Shown piece after piece: positions 11,501 through 21,980 of a DNA stretch of 64,000 nt. The stretch is from Linum tenue. Lineage: Eukaryota > Streptophyta > Magnoliopsida > Malpighiales > Linaceae. Made by a program: the position numbers and the translations under genes. The stretch covers positions 15,475,467 through 15,539,466 of the forward strand of contig CAMGYJ010000010.1 in NCBI GenBank assembly GCA_946122785.1, written 5' to 3'. Every line of letters starts with the position of its first letter. Position 1 is the stretch's first letter. Under the pieces are notes generated by a model. The model ran no database searches and was not told where the DNA came from. It saw nothing but the letters and a program-made list of their open reading frames with translations.

Positions 11501-12952
11501 TTGTTTTAGAAAGATGTCCAGGTGTGTTCTTATTACTTAGTTCAGAGAATAAGAATGTTAGAAGCATAAGGAGTTTAGTCATTACAGATTAGGTGTGTTC
11601 TTGTTACTTAGTTTGGTCATTACAGATTAGGATTTAGAACTACTACATAAGGAGTTTCTAGCTTAACAGATTAGTAGTTTAACATAGAGCAGACTGCAGT
11701 TTTCTAACTTAAGAAGATTAAGGGAATTTGTGTTTAACATTACTGGATTAGTGGATTAGCAGTTTTAAACTTAACACTCGAGATGTGTTAAGTTTAGCTT
11801 AGACCAAATTAACAAAGTGCCTAAGTGAGCATTAGCAGATTACATGTAGGTACAACAACTACAATTGATTATCTGACCAGTTAATCGACATGTGACTAAT
11901 CTAGCATATTGGGTTGTTCTGTGAACAACCAACACCAACAAGGGTCATCGACTAACCTCAGCAGAGAGCAGAATGCAGTTGAAGCACCAGCTGATTGCAA
12001 AAACTCCCAAACAGCAAGCTACATAAACAAAAAAAAAGGAAATGAAGGCATTAGCATTTTTGATTATGACAAACTAAGAAACAAGTCACGAAATGAAATA
12101 AAGTATACTAAGCTTATTGTGAATTCGGGAAGGCTACTGCAGTTACAGCACCTGCTGCTGCCTACTTGATGTAACTCGCGAGCAACAAGCTGCCCAACCC
12201 AAAGCCAAAAGCAAAAAGCAAGAAAGATTAAAGACCTTTTCTATTTCTGTTGCCTCTATTGATGAGACTTGCGAGCAACAAGTTGCAAAAAGCCAAAACA
12301 AAGGAGCAAGAAGGATTAAATGACGGAAAGGGGGATTTCGAGTTCTGGAACTGGAAGGCTTGCGTTTCTGGATTTAAGGTTCGACTTTGATAAAACTACA
12401 GATGAACAAACCATGCAATTAGTCACCTATTTATATACGTATAAGCACAACTGGATAAGGAAAGAAAGAATCGAATACTTATCTCGAATTCTTGATCTAG
12501 GAAAGAAATCATCTGCATGCACGATTCTAGTGGCGTGTTTCGTCGATCGAGACATTTTCGATGACTGGGGGCTTAATTCAGGGAAAGATCTAGGGTTATT
12601 GATGCTGGTATGGTCGATTTTGGTGGTAGGGTTATTTACAGAGAAATCGTCGATTCGATGAGTTAGGGTTGAGAGGAAATCGGGAGAGGAAATCGGCGGC
12701 TGCGTGGTGAAAATGGCTTCTGAAGACCCTAACCCTAAAATGATGGTTTATATATGGTGGGCAAGCGGCATCGTTTACTATCGGGCCGGGTACGGTGCGG
12801 GGATGACGAAATCCACACCCACCCTTCACTGTCTCCTGCGGGCCGTGGGTAGGCCCGAAACCGGCACACAACCCGGCCTCGCGGGTTTCGACACAGTACA
12901 GCGGGCGGGCCCCGGCGGATGTCCAAGGCCCGCGGGCCCATTGCCATGCCTA
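8517..12952 (-). mobile_element. hAT DNA transposon, complete ends, broken transposase
   Basis: Left end TAGGGATGGCAATGGG (8517) and right end, reverse complemented, TAGGCATGGCAATGGG (12952) match over 16 bases with one difference. They are flanked by a perfect 8-bp target duplication AAATTACA (8509-8516 and 12953-12960). Length is 4436 bp. The subterminal regions are GC-rich with repeated CGGG/CCCG words, unlike the AT-rich flanks, as is usual for hAT subterminal binding sites. The single transposase gene lies on the minus strand with two stops and at least two frameshifts, so the copy is non-autonomous now but its ends look usable in trans. Confidence 0.93.
9226..11476 (-). pseudogene. hAT transposase (BED-type zinc finger, RICESLEEPER/DAYSLEEPER-like), disrupted
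   Basis: Starts MEPEHVGNAP at 11476. Residues 44-90 form a BED zinc finger (C63, C66, H80, H84, C88). The RNase H-like catalytic fold follows, with TTDLWTA (first Asp), a TLDNCT block (second Asp), the MRCSAHILNL CxxH motif and a CPTRWNSTF block. Breaks: an in-frame TAA at 10340 and a second stop about 14 codons on, then continuation at 10279-9845, a frameshift, and a hAT C-terminal dimerisation region (about 9800-9545) with a further one-base shift near 9607. A GT-AG intron at 9543-9452 and a next exon 9451-9371 look plausible, with a last exon ending at a TAG at 9226. The enzyme cuts and pastes hAT elements. It cannot be functional as it stands. Confidence 0.85.
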
Positions 12953-12960
12953 AAATTACA

Positions 12961-14436
12961 CATTCAACGACCATGTTAAGACCAAAATCCTCGATAGTGT
13001 GTGTGAGTGCCTTAGATTGATAATCTAAGCCAACATATAAACAATGACCACTGGTTGAAGTTTAGTATAAACTTCATGAATTAACAATTGATACATATTG
13101 TATAATATACTAGATTTAAGTGTCTGGATAAAAAAAATATCCAAAATGGAAACGAGTTGAGATTAGAGAATTTAGTCATCATGGAGACTACGGTGTGTGT
13201 CAAGTTTCAATATGGATGAAGAAATCCAATAATGAATTATCTTTACTAAGAATTTCTCACTAAAAGGTCCTAATCTTTACAACATTGGTTGAGAGTTCGT
13301 CCAAACTCGAGGATCATGAATCTGTATTGGATTTCCAAATGACCTAAAATCTTAATCTCTTTTGGGGGCTAAATAGAATGAAAAGAAGCAAAAAAAAAAA
13401 AAGAGCAAAAAAGAACATAATCTCCAATACGATGAACATAATAAAATCATATCGAGCTATGATCCTGTCATCCCTACCCTTTATATATTATATAGTAGGA
13501 TAAGAAATAAATAGTAGGATCTTAGTATTTTACTCTTTATATATTATATATCTAACGATAGACAACCGCAATGGTTGTCTGGCGTTATGGGGGTAAAAGT
13601 GAGATCTCTAGATAATTTTGAGTCTAATATACACACACACATATATACACATGTATATGTAATATCAAGGTATACTATACTTTTTATTTTACTCAAGATA
13701 CGATAGAAGATAGGTACTATGAAGTTTGTGCATAAATTAGAGGTTACAAAATTAGGGACTGGAGTTCACCTATTAGAGGTTAGGGTATAGTATCATGCCC
13801 CAAAAAACTCTGGTTAATTCGGGTCTAAATAGTAAAACTCAATGGACGTATGGTAGTATGAACGCAAGACTATAGCGTACTCCTGGCGCACGCTAGTTTG
13901 AACTGTATATGTGTGTGTGGTTCAGGTTGACGTACGCTAAATATTAGTGTTTTGGTTGACAAATTTTAACATAAGTTCTAAATGGGACGTGGCAGCGACA
14001 TAATTTATGATTAGAAAATCAAAGCATCACAAGTGAGTGTGCTAAATATTGGAAATTTCAATATAGACATACTACAAACTCTATTACAAAATATTTTGAA
14101 GATCCAAAATGATTTAAACATATAAATTATAAAATAAATCTCTCCGACCAATGGACCGAGTAAAAAGCTAGTGTATATTATAACTACTGACATACTATTA
14201 AACACACATTTAATTTAAAAAAATATCCATACATATTTATTTTATACGTAACTTACCCGTCTAACTACTTAATTACTCTTGCCATCGCAAGTAAAAATTT
14301 GCCCACCCAAACTGCCGGCTCCTAAAGGTGGGCTGGGTCTAAAAGGTGGACTGTATAATTAACTGAAAGCCCGAACCATACAATAAATTGAATACCCAAC
14401 ATTTTTTTTATACAGGAAGCCTAATAGCCCAACAAA
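12961..14436. other. AT-rich unassigned DNA right of the hAT element
   Basis: No convincing gene. It continues the sequence interrupted by the hAT insertion and has a few short inverted repeats (GACAACC/GGTTGTC near 13561-13579) and two copies of ACTCTTTATATATTATATA near 13480 and 13530. A phrase near 13794 (ATCATGCCCCAAAAAAC) resembles a retrotransposon LTR end but has no partner. Confidence 0.4.
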
Positions 14437-14439
14437 TAA

Positions 14440-16135
14440 TTAGGTCTCATTCGTTGAGCCATCAACCAAATTATTAGGTATAATAATAAATGAAGCCGCA
14501 GAGTCTGATTGATGTTGTCGGTCTAATGGTACCAAGTAATTCGAGTTGTCCTGGGTCATAGCACCACCTGAAATCACTTCTAGCAACACAAATGTGGAGA
14601 ACTCTAGGCCCAACATAAGATTACAAGAAAAGAAAAGTGAGATTAACAATAGTTTATTCTTTCCCAATAATAGATATTTGTCCAGATAACAGTGCCAAAA
14701 AAATTGACTCGTGCTAACTATATCTATCCCGATTAAAGGCCAAGTGCAAGCTTTAATCAGGTGTAGTATAGAGCAAGAATTTTTTTAATTATCAACTCCG
14801 GTAATCTATCTACCTTACTTCAACAAACTAAATGTTATCTAGTGATCGATTTGTTGTTTTAACTAATAAACTAAACAAGCATGCAAATAAATTGTGATTG
14901 AATTCAATTGAGGAAACTTAACTCGAATGAGTTTCCCCATAGTCATATGTTGGGTCGATGTTGTGACTTGTGATAACCTAGCACGATTCACACTTAGCAT
15001 ATGTCGTAGGAGTTCCAAGCTAGATACGAGTTCCCATTTGACATGTCCTATCCCGTCCAATTGCACTACGTAGAGAGGCGTATCGAACTACCGACCTAGG
15101 CAATTGGGGGCAACCAAATCCACTCCACATACGGGTAAAGGCCTGGAACGACGCTAAGGGTCTAATCACATTTGTTCATAGAATCTAATGCGTTGATTAG
15201 GCAATGCTATAAATTAACCATAAGGAGATATTCTCTCACCTAGGTTAATTAGCTCTAAATTGAGGGAAGTGATCAAGAACCTTCAATTATCATGAGTAAT
15301 GCACAAATCAATATATAATTAATCATGCAAATCAACAAATAGGGTCAGAATCATTCAACTACAACATAATAAACTAGGGTTCTAATAAGGGATTATTAGG
15401 TATGCTCCATAGCTAGAGTGAGAAACACAACAAAATATAAGGAAGCAATCATAATGATGTGAAGCTCCTTTTTCTTGGCTGATTAGGATGGTCTTGAAGA
15501 TGGAATCAAGCTTCCTCGGGTGTTGGGTAGCTTCAATTCATCTCCAATCTTCTCTTGCACTTCACTTTCTCTCTAGGTTAGAAGAATATCTACAATTCTC
15601 TCTAAAAAAGCCAATCCCCTTTCAAATATGATCTCGCTTCACTTTTATACTCGACAGTGCAATCCTCACGGCCTTTCGTCACGCCCATGATGTGCGTAGT
15701 GAAACTGTGATTTTGACCAAAATTGCTATGCTTACACACTTCACGGGTTGTTTACAATCTTCACGCCCTGAGCTTGTCATCCATGCACCTACCTGCGAGA
15801 TGTTTTGGGGTAATCTTCACTCCCTGAGACCGTAAAGATCTGTCTTAAACGGTGACACTTGACATTTTCAGCACTTTATACTACTTTGGCTCATTTTTGT
15901 CCGCCTATCCATCTTTCAAGAAATTTCACCAACTAAAGCCTGAAACATACTAAAACATGACAAAATCTAGCATAAAATGGCTCCAAGGATGATCTCAAAC
16001 TCATCAATTCTCCCTTATTTATCTATTGCCTCTTTTTGATTGGGAACATTGATGGTCTTCAAAGCAAGTTCTTCAATATATGGATCGTCGAGGTCCACTT
16101 GCTTGTCCACCTTCGAGACTCCTTCCACTTCTAGT
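14440..16135 (-). mobile_element. Element I: degraded Athila-like fragment, minus strand
   Basis: An LTR (16006 to 14705 on the minus strand) is followed by a degenerate tRNA-Asp PBS (about 14697-14681) and a gag N-terminal remnant that begins MTQDNSNYLVPLD at 14559, like the MTRSQTGDLIPLD start of D. Upstream of the LTR, 16130-16030 (minus) matches about 59310-59400 of element L, part of its glutamate-rich ORF. The LTR therefore has internal sequence on both sides. Everything else of the element is missing. Confidence 0.75.
14705..16006 (-). repeat. Element I LTR (about 1.3 kb, old)
   Basis: Minus-strand start TGATGAGTTTGAGATC at 16006, preceded by the purine tract TAAGGGAGAAT. The U3 keeps a diverged ATGTTTCAGGC box and repeated TTCACG half-motifs, and U5 keeps the GAACCCTAG block (complement near 15370). 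The end is set by the PBS-like segment at 14697-14681. Confidence 0.7.
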
Positions 16136-17311
16136 TGATAACACCGAAAATGATGTTATTTAGAGCTCATATTTAGGTTCATTTTGAGTCATTACATGGT
16201 CTTCATGGTTAATGTATCGTCAAATATACCCTCTATTCGTTCCTCGAAGAAATTATTAGCTTGTAAATGTGTATTGGATGATATGAGTATTTAGTTACTA
16301 AAAGAGGGCACGAGTGTAGCGAAATGTGCAAAAGTAGATGATCAAAGCCAGTGCATGCAAGATCATGGCCGGGAACTGAGGACACGAAGATGAGCACCGA
16401 GATCGCCACCTTCAAAGTCACGGAGGCCCCAGTCACGAACTCTTGGAGCAACCAATAAGGGAGGAAGATAAAGTTTTGATAGTCGAATTAAGGCTTTCTT
16501 CATCCGAGCTCGCGAGAAAGATCGCGACCGTGACTCATGGATCGCAACCGTGAAGTCGGGCCACAAGCTTGTCAGCCATCCAAGCGCAAAACGACAAAGC
16601 TCAAGATCGCAGCGTCCCTTTCCATGCCGCACTCGCGATCTTTCCCAGTTCGACCATGAACTTGACCGAGATCCTAATATCTATAAATAGGGGATTCCTA
16701 ATTCTCATTTGGTAAACTGAAATCGATTGATAGTTTTCTAGTTTGAGAGAGAGAAAGTAGAGAGAGAAGCTGAAGGAAGGAGAAGAAGGAGTCAATGAAG
16801 AAGGGAGCTTGATCTCCCCAATTCAAGTATTCTTCTATTTCTCTACAGGTATCTTCTTCCCTCTTGTATGGAATATTCCTCTAAGATACTAGGGGTTAAA
16901 ATCCCCAAACCATGGAATTAGGTTGTGAATGTAGATGTGGTTATGTTAGTGTTTGTGTATGGATATGTTTCAATGATATATACTTCATTTATGCTTTATT
17001 ATGAATTATGATATGGCTTGTCTCTCCAAATCCTCCCCACTATCCTACAACTGAGTCTTAGAACTAGGTTGGAGTTATTGGGTTAGATTGGATTTGAGCT
17101 CCTTGAGGCTAATTAAAGGTAGATGAATGATCTTAGGGTTCCTTTTAGTGGACAAGGCGACTTTACCCCTGTTAGAGGAATGCCTTCCTGATACCATGCT
17201 AGAGATGATGCAAGCGTCATCGATCCATCGCTTTCGTGTGCATGATAGGTTGAACCTATTGAGAGTAAATTCCTTAGTACGTGAGCTTTGACTGAGGTGA
17301 CAATGGGTTTT
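16136..17311 (+). repeat. Element K: LTR fragment of the L-type family
   Basis: Starts TGATAACACC like the LTR of L at 55720 and stays alignable by eye, for example GATCGCGACCGTGA-type motifs, a TATA box CTATAAATAG at 16681-16690 followed by a GAGAGAG leader, and the phrase GAGGTGACAATGGGTTT near 17294 matching GAGGTGACTAACATGGGTTT in L. It is cut at 17311 by element J. The rest of K would lie beyond J, outside the window. Confidence 0.75.
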
Positions 17312-17635
17312 TGTGATGGAACCCGATTTTCCTAGGGTTCCGTTATTATTATTATTAGTCTTTTAGTATAATTAGATTTATTATTAGGGTTTTTCAATAT
17401 TCACTATTAATATGTATCTTGAGACTACGGTAGAATCCATAAGAAGAATATTAAGTAAAATCTTTCAAACCCTAATCTTCCTACCCTCTCAATTTCCGTT
17501 CTCAATCCCTCTAGGGCCTAGGCCGATTCTCTATCTTTTTATTTTTCTTTCCCAAATCCCAAACTCAATCCCTAATTCTGTTCGTATAAACCCTAATTCC
17601 CAAATATAAGCCCGACAGGAATTTTGTTCCTATCA
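17312..17635 (+). repeat. Element J 5' LTR (about 324 bp)
   Basis: TGTGATGGAACCC start and CCTATCA end, followed two bases later by TGGTATTAAAGCC, a diverged initiator tRNA-Met primer site. The T-rich, promoter-like content fits an LTR. No 3' LTR is inside the window. The start is uncertain by a few bases. Confidence 0.6.
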
Positions 17636-17637
17636 TT

Positions 17638-17650
17638 TGGTATTAAAGCC
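17638..17650 (+). promoter_or_regulatory. Element J primer binding site (initiator tRNA-Met type)
   Basis: TGGTATTAAAGCC differs from the standard TGGTATCAGAGCC at two positions, both C-to-T or G-to-A changes. Confidence 0.6.
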
Positions 17651-18576
17651 TCGATGAGTACATCACGATTCACCGTAAATGAACCCTTGGACCAGCTGGA
17701 GGCGAATCTCAAGCCATCTGGGCAGAGAGGTAGGCGGCAGTTAGCCACTCGATGGTCTCCCTTGCAGTAGTTTGGATGGGTATGGGACCCAAGGGAGGGG
17801 TGAGTGATGCCATTTTCGAGATGATGGCAGAGACGAAGGAGGAGATTTCATCTGGTGCAGGTTTTGGCACATAGGCGAAGGCGACGGTTCAAAACAGAAT
17901 CACCAAAGAGGAGGAAGACAAGGCGGAGATCGCGAGCAGAGGGGAGGCGCAACCCGGAACAGATGAAGCCACACTTTCGACAAATCCAATTTTAGAGATG
18001 AGGAGTTTGCAAATCCGTTCATCGTTAGCGGAGTTTAGCGGCGGTCTCCACCGATGATGCAAAGAAGAGAAGAAGGAGGAGAGCTCGCCTCCTAGTCGTG
18101 TAGGTGAATCGCTGCCGAAGGAGTTCCCGCATAAGGGAAAAAGAGAGACAGCTCTAGTGTGGGGTTCGCGGAGCCCTGAATTGAATTGCCGGACAAGCAA
18201 ATCGCGCAAGAGAAGTGAGCCTTGGCTCTTTCAGTCACGACGAAGTCGGGTAGGAAGACGGAGCAAGTGACCGGCACAGGAGGTCCAATCGTACGATTGA
18301 TGACGATGGCACGAGAGAAGTCTGGTTGTCGAGGGGGTTCGCTGAAGGCGAGAGTTGGCAGGTCGCAAGCGATCTTCGTTGGCGCCACTTCGGGTGACAA
18401 TGGAAGGGATGTCGGAGAAGGAGACCACAAAGGGGTGGCCGGAGAATGAAGTGAAGAGGGAGGTCGACGGCGACAATGTTCGTCACACGAAACCTAGGCT
18501 TTTATCCATGTTCTGTGCTGCATATGAGTCCTAGTCCTCGTTGGGCGAGAGACTTGGGTCGCGAAGATGGGATGGA
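17651..18576 (+). other. Element J internal region, left part
   Basis: Internal DNA of J up to the point where C inserted. No recognisable gag or pol motif on either strand; short frames on both strands look incidental. It is G-rich with GAGAAGGAGGAG runs. It resumes after C at 55229. Confidence 0.45.
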
Positions 18577-18581
18577 GTAGG

Positions 18582-20136
18582 TTATTCAGGCCCAAATGTA
18601 CACACTTTACCCCTCATTTCTTATTCGTTTAGCTTAGTATTTCATCGTTCCTCGACATATTTCACGCTAGGTTGTGCTTGTTTTGATACATTTCAGGTCC
18701 TAGCACATGTGGAATGATCGAGGACGAGTTTTGGGATAATTGGAGGTCAAAAAGCGCAAAAACCGAAGAAAAGTTCGACGTACCATGCCAATTGCCCCGT
18801 AACAGTGAAGTGAAGGCGTCCAGGAAATAGCCGCAGTTCACGGTCTCCTAAGACCGGAAATATGGACCACAAATCGTGAACACCGAGGCATCCAGCGAGG
18901 TTCTAGAAGTTACTGACGACAAGGCAGTTCACGGTCTCTAAGACCGTGAACCCAGGAGAGTGAAGAGGTGCGTTTTGGACGACACTGAGTTCACAGAAGC
19001 GTTTAGGTGTTCACGGGCAACGCGTCCGTGAACTGGTCACTTTCGGGCAAATATGAAGACAACAGAGGGGAGAGAGAAAGGGGAGAGCTAGTTTTTGGAG
19101 AAGGAACACTTTCTTTCTCTAGGGTTTCAACCCAAAACACCAAAGGGGAGTTCTAGTGAGAGAGGGAGTGATATTGGGGCTTAATTGAAGGCATTGATAA
19201 AGCTTGGAAACAAGGAATCAAGCCTAGAAGAAGAAGAAGAAGAAGATCTTGAGGTTGCTTTGTAATCTCTCCTCTCTCTCTCTCTCTCTAGAAACTCACT
19301 CTTTTCTCTTGGGTGTTGTAGATCCTTAACTAATACTTTGTAATTACTTGTTTAGATTGAATGATTTTGTATGGGTTTGCATCAATTTGAGTGTTAGAGG
19401 TGTTTTCATGGTGATTGTGCTTAGTTGTGCTTTCCAAATTTTGTGTGATTGCCTAACCTAGATTAGGGAAAACCACACTTTTTTAGGTAGGTTTGACAAG
19501 CTTGGTTTTCCTTGGGCACTTTGTGCCTACTATCTAGGTTAAACATCCTCCTTGACTCAAGTTTGCATCTAGGTTGGTTGTGATTAAGCCGCTCAATCTT
19601 CGTTTTGAGGGAGAGACATAGGCAACCACTAGAGACTGAGTGAGAGGATCGATCTCGTGACAAATCAATCTCTAGTGAATCTATCCCGTGACAAATGGAT
19701 CACTAGTTGCTCCTCCTAGCGGTTCCCCTAGACTTGGTGAGTGGATCGATCCCGTGACAAATCGATCGCTAGTGAATTGATTTCGTGACAAATCGACCAC
19801 TAGTTGCTCACCCCCTCGGTTCACAACCAACTACGCTACACAACTCCATTCAATCCAACGAGTCATGGTAGCTAGTTAGGGGGAAGAAACTCCTGGGTGA
19901 AGCTCCCTTAGTTAGAATTTTCCTTTATTTACTTTTCTTTGCTTGTTTAGTTTGTAGTTCCATTAGTTCTAAACCCAAAAGTTGCTTTCTAGATAACAAC
20001 CTAAGCGATTGAAGTAGGGGTACATGGATCGATCGGGGTTGATAATTTAAATACTTTCTCTATACTGCACCCAGCTAGAGTTTAAAAACTTGAGCTCTAG
20101 TTGGTATTAAATTGTGGTGTAGTTTCGTGCGAGTCA
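18582..20136 (+). repeat. Element C 5' LTR (1555 bp)
   Basis: Matches 53641-55223 and, less closely, 60311-62154. U3 holds the TTTCAGGTCCTAGCACA box (about 18691-18706) and an 11-bp inverted repeat GTTCACGGTCT / AGACCGTGAAC with 3-base spacer at 18927-18951, with several half copies. U5 has GATCGATCCCGTGACAAAT phrases repeated at 19646-19800. It ends GAGTCA. Confidence 0.88.
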
Positions 20137-20142
20137 AGTTTT

Positions 20143-20160
20143 TGGTGCCGTTGCCGGGGA
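20143..20160 (+). promoter_or_regulatory. Element C primer binding site (tRNA-Asp)
   Basis: TGGTGCCGTTGCCGGGGA, one C-to-T difference from the tRNA-Asp consensus PBS. Confidence 0.85.
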
Positions 20161-20338
20161 ACCGCGGTCCATTATTTTGACAAAGGTCGCTTAGTGTTAC
20201 TCTAGCATTTTCTATCTTGCCTTTTTGTTCGTGCTTTATGTTTCGTGTTGTGTTTTGTTTACCCCCTCTTCATCTCGAAGGGTGGCTTGTGTTTGTTTGA
20301 TTTTGTTTTTGTGTTTTTGTTTGTGTAGGTTATGAATC

Positions 20339-21639
20339 ATGGATCCCGATGACTTCTACAGGGGGTATCCACAACCAACTGAATGGGGATACCCTGGAGC
20401 TTCATGGAGTGAACAAGAAGGGCGAAGCCAAGGATCGGGGTTCTATTACCAACCCCCCTTCCAAGAAGAACAACCATAGCATTGGGGGTATGAAGTGGCT
20501 TCCCCATATCAAGAAGATTTCCCTCCACAACCCGAGGATAAATCCAAGTTGGATTTGGCCATGGAAGCCTTCATGGGACAATCATCAAGACCATATGCCA
20601 CTCCACAACCGGAGCCAAAGAGAAACTGGGAGCTCAAGGTGGAGAAAATTTCCCGGGGGTACCGACGAGGATTTCTCCAATTTGGACCTTCCCATTGTCG
20701 GCCCTATCGACTCAACCTTTCTTCGGGAGGCGGAGGAGCTCCGTCAACGCACAAAGAGGCAAGGAGAGCTTGTTGAGCAAGCATGTGCACAATTTTTTCA
20801 CAATCGCCTCCCGCCATTTGACGAAGAGAGAGAGGAGGTCGAAGAGGCAAGCCATGAGACCTTTGGAAGAACGATCTCCGACAAGCTTGTGAAAGCTATT
20901 GCCTCTCATTATTGGAGGAGAAGGAGGAGGTGAAGGAGTGATCAATGACAATTGTATGGAGCAAGAAGAATTCACCCCGGAGAGCTCTCGTGGTGAGGAT
21001 GAACAAAAAGGTTGCATTGATGACTCCCATCACTTTCCCCTTCCCGTAAGCAACTTTGATGACCAAGACACGAGTGTGGAGGAGCAAGAGAATCCCTTCG
21101 ATGACCTTGCATGGCATCTTTCCCTCCAAACCGTGTTTGAAAACATGAAAGGGGAGGAGAAATAAAAGGTTGAAGAGGAGGAAGAAAACATTGGAGAGGG
21201 GGAAGATCTTGAGTGTTCCCAAGGGGAGGAAATTGAAGAAGAAGGAAGGGAGGTTAAGGAAGAAGAAGAAGGAGCAAGCGGTGTCCGAGCAATGGACGAT
21301 GTCAATGTGGATGAAGCATCTACAAGTTAGAAGTGATATGAAAGCTTTCCACCAGACCTCGATGCGCTTTTGGAGAAGGACCCGTTTGCGGATCTTTGCC
21401 GAGCCATCAGCTATCCCCCTTGGTGGATGCGATGGAAGTCAAGCGAGTTTTCACTACATGGTGTGGGCAAAGAGAAAGATGAAGAAGGAAAGATTGAGAG
21501 GTCTCGTGGGTGGAGCCTCAAAGCCAATAAAGTTCACGAGACCTCAATCATGGACTTGTCCAATGCTCGTAACTTGAGACATCACCTCACCGACGAGAAC
21601 CTCAACTTCAAGGAGGTTCTTGGGTGGACCGAAACTTGA
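20339..21639 (+). pseudogene. Element C unknown ORF (MDP-type protein), disrupted
   Basis: I do not recognise this family. It starts MDPDDFYRGYPQPTEWGYP after a conserved TTGTGTAGGTT leader, followed by a SQGSGFYYQPP block, an in-frame TAG near 20478, and a frameshift near 20655 into a segment with ELRQRTKRQGELVEQACAQF. Further frame changes lead to a glutamate-rich stretch (about 21140-21270) and a C-terminal block FPPDLDALLEKDPFADLC ... NLNFKEVLGWTET with stop at 21637-21639. L (58647-59842) and N (62355-62485) carry related but diverged versions. No zinc knuckle, protease, RT or integrase motif is visible. The position (PBS to H1 hairpin) is that of gag-pol in F. Role unknown; the strong acidity and Pro/Tyr-rich start do not match any domain I know. 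Confidence 0.7.
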
Positions 21640-21980
21640 AGAGCAACCATCCGGCTCACGACGTTAAAGAAGAGCTTGGTGGGATGCAACCCAACCATCA
21701 ACGGTTTGCATCTCTTTTCCTTTCAATAAGACGACCCATGGAGAGATTTTGGTGGTGCTTTACCGTCTCATTGCTCTTCTGGATCTCACCCGTCCTCCGC
21801 TCCCGAACACCACATTCACCACTATCCGGTAACATCGTTCTACTTCCCGATTTTATGCCATTGAGGCCAATGTCGAGCTTAAGTGTGTGTGTGGGGGGGG
21901 GGGGGGAGGCGGTAGTCCATTATGCATGTGTGTGTGAATGTTTGGTGTGATTTTGAATGCTTGGAGCCTTGATGTATGCC
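21640..21980 (+). other. Element C 3' noncoding region, left part
   Basis: Contains GACGTTAAAGAAGAGCTTG and hairpin H1 (21677-21697), the CCATTGAGGCCAATGTC box with an internal polypurine/G-run (about 21880-21906, TTAAGTGTGTGTGT then about 13 G), and the left arm of hairpin H2 (GCTTGGAGCC, 21959-21968). Element D then interrupts the H2 loop. Confidence 0.75.
21677..21697 (+). other. Hairpin H1 of element C
   Basis: TGGTGGG, loop ATGCAA, CCCAACCA: seven pairs with one bulged A. Same place and flanks as H1 of A, F and L. Confidence 0.6.

Noticed and set aside
12320..12661. 113-codon plus-strand frame in the right part of the hAT element
   Set aside because: No domain, opposite strand to transposase, no support as a gene.
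13561..13579. GACAACC/GGTTGTC hairpin as a MITE end or terminator
   Set aside because: Single short inverted repeat without target duplication or second copy.
17889..18486. Overlapping minus-strand frames in element J
   Set aside because: Four frames overlap in G-rich DNA; none has a recognisable motif, so I treat them as incidental.
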